Assembly (NCBI GenBank): GCA_002495945.1
Contig: DAHU01000087.1
Span: forward strand, 1-6,004
DNA length: 6,004 bases
Origin: Euryarchaeota archaeon UBA13
GTDB taxonomy: Archaea; Thermoplasmatota; Poseidoniia; Poseidoniales; Poseidoniaceae
Direction: 5' to 3'
Shown here: positions 5,833 through 6,004 of the stretch, one piece after another
Layout of the letters: each line of letters begins with the position of its first letter
How positions within the stretch are numbered: position 1 is the first letter of the stretch
Position numbers and translations under genes: made by a program
The notes under the pieces: generated by a model
Told to the model about the DNA's origin: nothing
Databases searched by the model: none
Seen by the model: the letters and a program-made list of their open reading frames with translations, nothing else

Positions 5833-6004
5833 GTAAACTGATTGCATCCTCCTCAGAAGGATTTGGAAATTCTTTGCCGTAGGGGCAACCATCATCGATG
5901 ATAGCATTGTCTTGCTGATTCAAAACTTTAGGATACATTTGACACCCTTTTGGCCTAATATCGTAAACAGAACAGATGCCTTCAGCAAACTTTTCAGCAG
6001 AATC
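5798..6004 (-). CDS. YkgJ-family (UPF0153) cysteine-cluster protein, C-terminal part
   Basis: The visible 68 residues are the C-terminal end of a protein whose start lies beyond the right edge. They contain CSVYDIRPKGCQMYP (11-25), the hallmark C-x-x-Y-x-x-RP-x-x-C-x-x-YP segment of the YkgJ/zinc- or iron-chelating cluster family (Pfam PF03692), and a further CPYG (40-43). The usual N-terminal CxxC-x-x-CC cluster would be outside the window. Family members are small cytoplasmic proteins thought to bind a metal through these cysteines; their function is not established. The frame ends with TGA at 5800-5798, inside the last 35 bases of the tRNA methyltransferase gene on the other strand. The family call is good despite the short fragment. 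Confidence 0.85.
   Translation of the reverse strand, partial: DSAEKFAEGICSVYDIRPKGCQMYPKVLNQQDNAIIDDGCPYGKEFPNPSEEDAISLLNLEERLLQGE

Noticed and set aside
1..6004. CRISPR array, insertion sequence, tRNA or rRNA gene, phage or defence cluster
   Set aside because: I found no regularly spaced repeats, transposase or integrase motifs, tRNA-like cloverleaf or rRNA stretches; nearly all DNA is accounted for by housekeeping-type genes.

Overview
The window looks like a piece of planktonic archaeal genome, most likely a Marine Group II/III-type euryarchaeon (Poseidoniales-like). This rests on an archaeal-type FEN-1 nuclease with a C-terminal PCNA-binding motif, an archaeal Trm-G10-like tRNA methyltransferase, moderate-to-low GC, dense packing, and few Shine-Dalgarno sites with possible leaderless starts. 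The lineage is inferred from gene content; no marker gene settles it. Several neighbours have a bacterial flavour: a homodimeric-type pyruvate dehydrogenase E1 (AceE), a small Hc1/histone-H1-like protein and a family III CoA-transferase. Such a mix is plausible for marine archaea that have acquired bacterial genes.

Layout. Bases 1-635 (minus) hold the N-terminal 211 residues of AceE, cut by the window edge; it starts at TTG behind a strong ribosome binding site. Bases 636-834 are a divergent intergenic region with a TATA-like element and a small inverted repeat. Bases 835-1014 (plus) encode a 59-residue Hc1-like protein, followed at once by a 7-bp hairpin. Bases 1129-2553 (plus) encode a multi-spanning membrane protein with the features of a GT-C glycosyltransferase. 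After 25 bases comes a family III CoA-transferase (2579-3604), which appears to lack the usual C-terminal tail and overlaps, tail to tail, the end of fen (3601-4629, minus). A 75-base divergent intergenic region separates fen from the Trm-G10-like gene (4705-5832, plus). That gene overlaps, again tail to tail by 35 bases, a YkgJ-family cysteine-cluster protein that runs off the right edge (5798-6004, minus).

The genes do not form one pathway: they cover central carbon metabolism, a possible chromatin-associated protein, envelope glycosylation, CoA-ester metabolism, Okazaki-fragment processing or repair, and tRNA modification. I see no rRNA, tRNA, CRISPR array, insertion sequence or integrase, and no clearly new multi-gene system. 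The points most worth a second look are the Hc1-like protein in an archaeal setting, AceE beside archaeal information-processing genes, and the shortened CoA-transferase with its convergent overlap.
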